15,293 nucleotides of DNA from Prasinococcaceae sp. CCMP 1430. Lineage: Eukaryota > Prasinodermophyta > Palmophyllophyceae > Prasinococcales > Prasinococcaceae. The notes beneath the pieces were generated by a model that had not been told where the DNA came from, made no database searches, and saw only the letters and a program-made list of their open reading frames with translations. Below, one piece after another: positions 15,224 to 15,293 of this stretch. Location: positions 59,892 through 75,184 of the forward strand of contig RQSC01000958.1 in NCBI GenBank assembly GCA_013416795.1, in the 5' to 3' direction. The translations under genes were made by a program, and so were the position numbers. Position 1 is the stretch's first letter. Each line of letters starts with the position of its first letter.

Positions 15224-15253
15224 CCCCGCCCCCCACCCCCCACCCCGACCCCC
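15224..15253 (-). other. G-quadruplex-forming run on the minus strand
   Basis: Plus-strand C-runs of 4, 6, 6, 4 and 5 are separated by single bases or dinucleotides, so the minus strand has five G-runs with loops of 1-2 nt. This exceeds the usual G3+N1-7 quadruplex pattern. Confidence 0.7.
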
Positions 15254-15293
15254 GGCGCGGATCCGCGAGCGCGCGCGCGCCGAGCGGCGCCGC

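Larger units (their letters stand above)
14387..15293. other. 5' flank of HSP100 gene, low complexity, no firm gene
   Basis: I see no supported gene in these 907 bp. Contents in order: telobox CCTAACCCTAAAC at 14405-14417; AAGGGTTTG at 14484-14492; a pentamer/palindrome array at 14497-14541; Arg/Ala/Pro-rich sequence open in several frames; CCA/CGA trinucleotide and C-rich runs at about 14777-14872; a 14-bp palindrome at 15096-15109; 13 consecutive A at 15134-15146; two copies of TGTAAAAAAC; and a C-run cluster at 15224-15253. Confidence 0.5.

Noticed and set aside
1-15293. CRISPR arrays, prokaryotic operons, phage or transposon genes
   Set aside because: No spaced direct repeats, no Shine-Dalgarno-organised gene strings and no transposase or integrase motifs; the genes are spliced and eukaryotic.

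Overview
The window is GC-rich nuclear DNA from a eukaryote, most likely a microalga of the green (plant) lineage. Three observations support this. Genes are spliced with GT..AG introns. Teloboxes (AAACCCTA/TTAGGGTTT) occur in 5' flanks, matching the plant-type telomere repeat TTTAGGG. The proteins also look plant-like: a plastid RBL10-type rhomboid, a SAL1/HAL2 nucleotidase, a ClpC/ClpD-type HSP100, and a PRP38 ending in a HIND (Hub1-interacting) motif, an arrangement I recall from plant PRP38. No species can be named from sequence alone. There is no sign of prokaryotic, viral or transposon genes.

Layout: (1) 1-959, 5' flank and unresolved 5' exons of gene 1. (2) 960-1920 (+), catalytic body of a 3'(2'),5'-bisphosphate nucleotidase. 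(3) 2421-3143 (-), rhomboid intramembrane protease, convergent with gene 1. (4) 3144-5135, about 2 kb without a firm gene, holding the rhomboid 5' flank, three long (TG)n tracts and a possible minus-strand exon. (5) 5136-6539 (+), PP2C phosphatase, 5' exon not resolved. (6) 6793-7701 (-), unrecognised helical, probably nuclear protein. (7) 8155-9253 (+), PRP38 splicing factor with one 187-nt intron, divergent from gene 6. (8) 9332-11400 (-), unrecognised polyglutamine / cysteine-cluster protein with one 152-nt intron. (9) 11765-14386 (-), HSP100 AAA+ ATPase. (10) 14387-15293, its low-complexity 5' flank.

The genes look like unrelated housekeeping functions (PAP detoxification and retrograde signalling, plastid proteolysis and protein quality control, phosphorylation signalling, splicing) packed closely, not a cluster or operon. 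Convergent pairs have short spacers (78 and 253 bp) or a 500-bp one. A striking background feature is the density of alternating purine-pyrimidine tracts, (CG)n and (TG)n/(CA)n, in introns and flanks. The most unusual protein is the HSP100: it has both complete AAA+ modules but lacks both the middle domain and the IGF-type ClpP-docking tripeptide.
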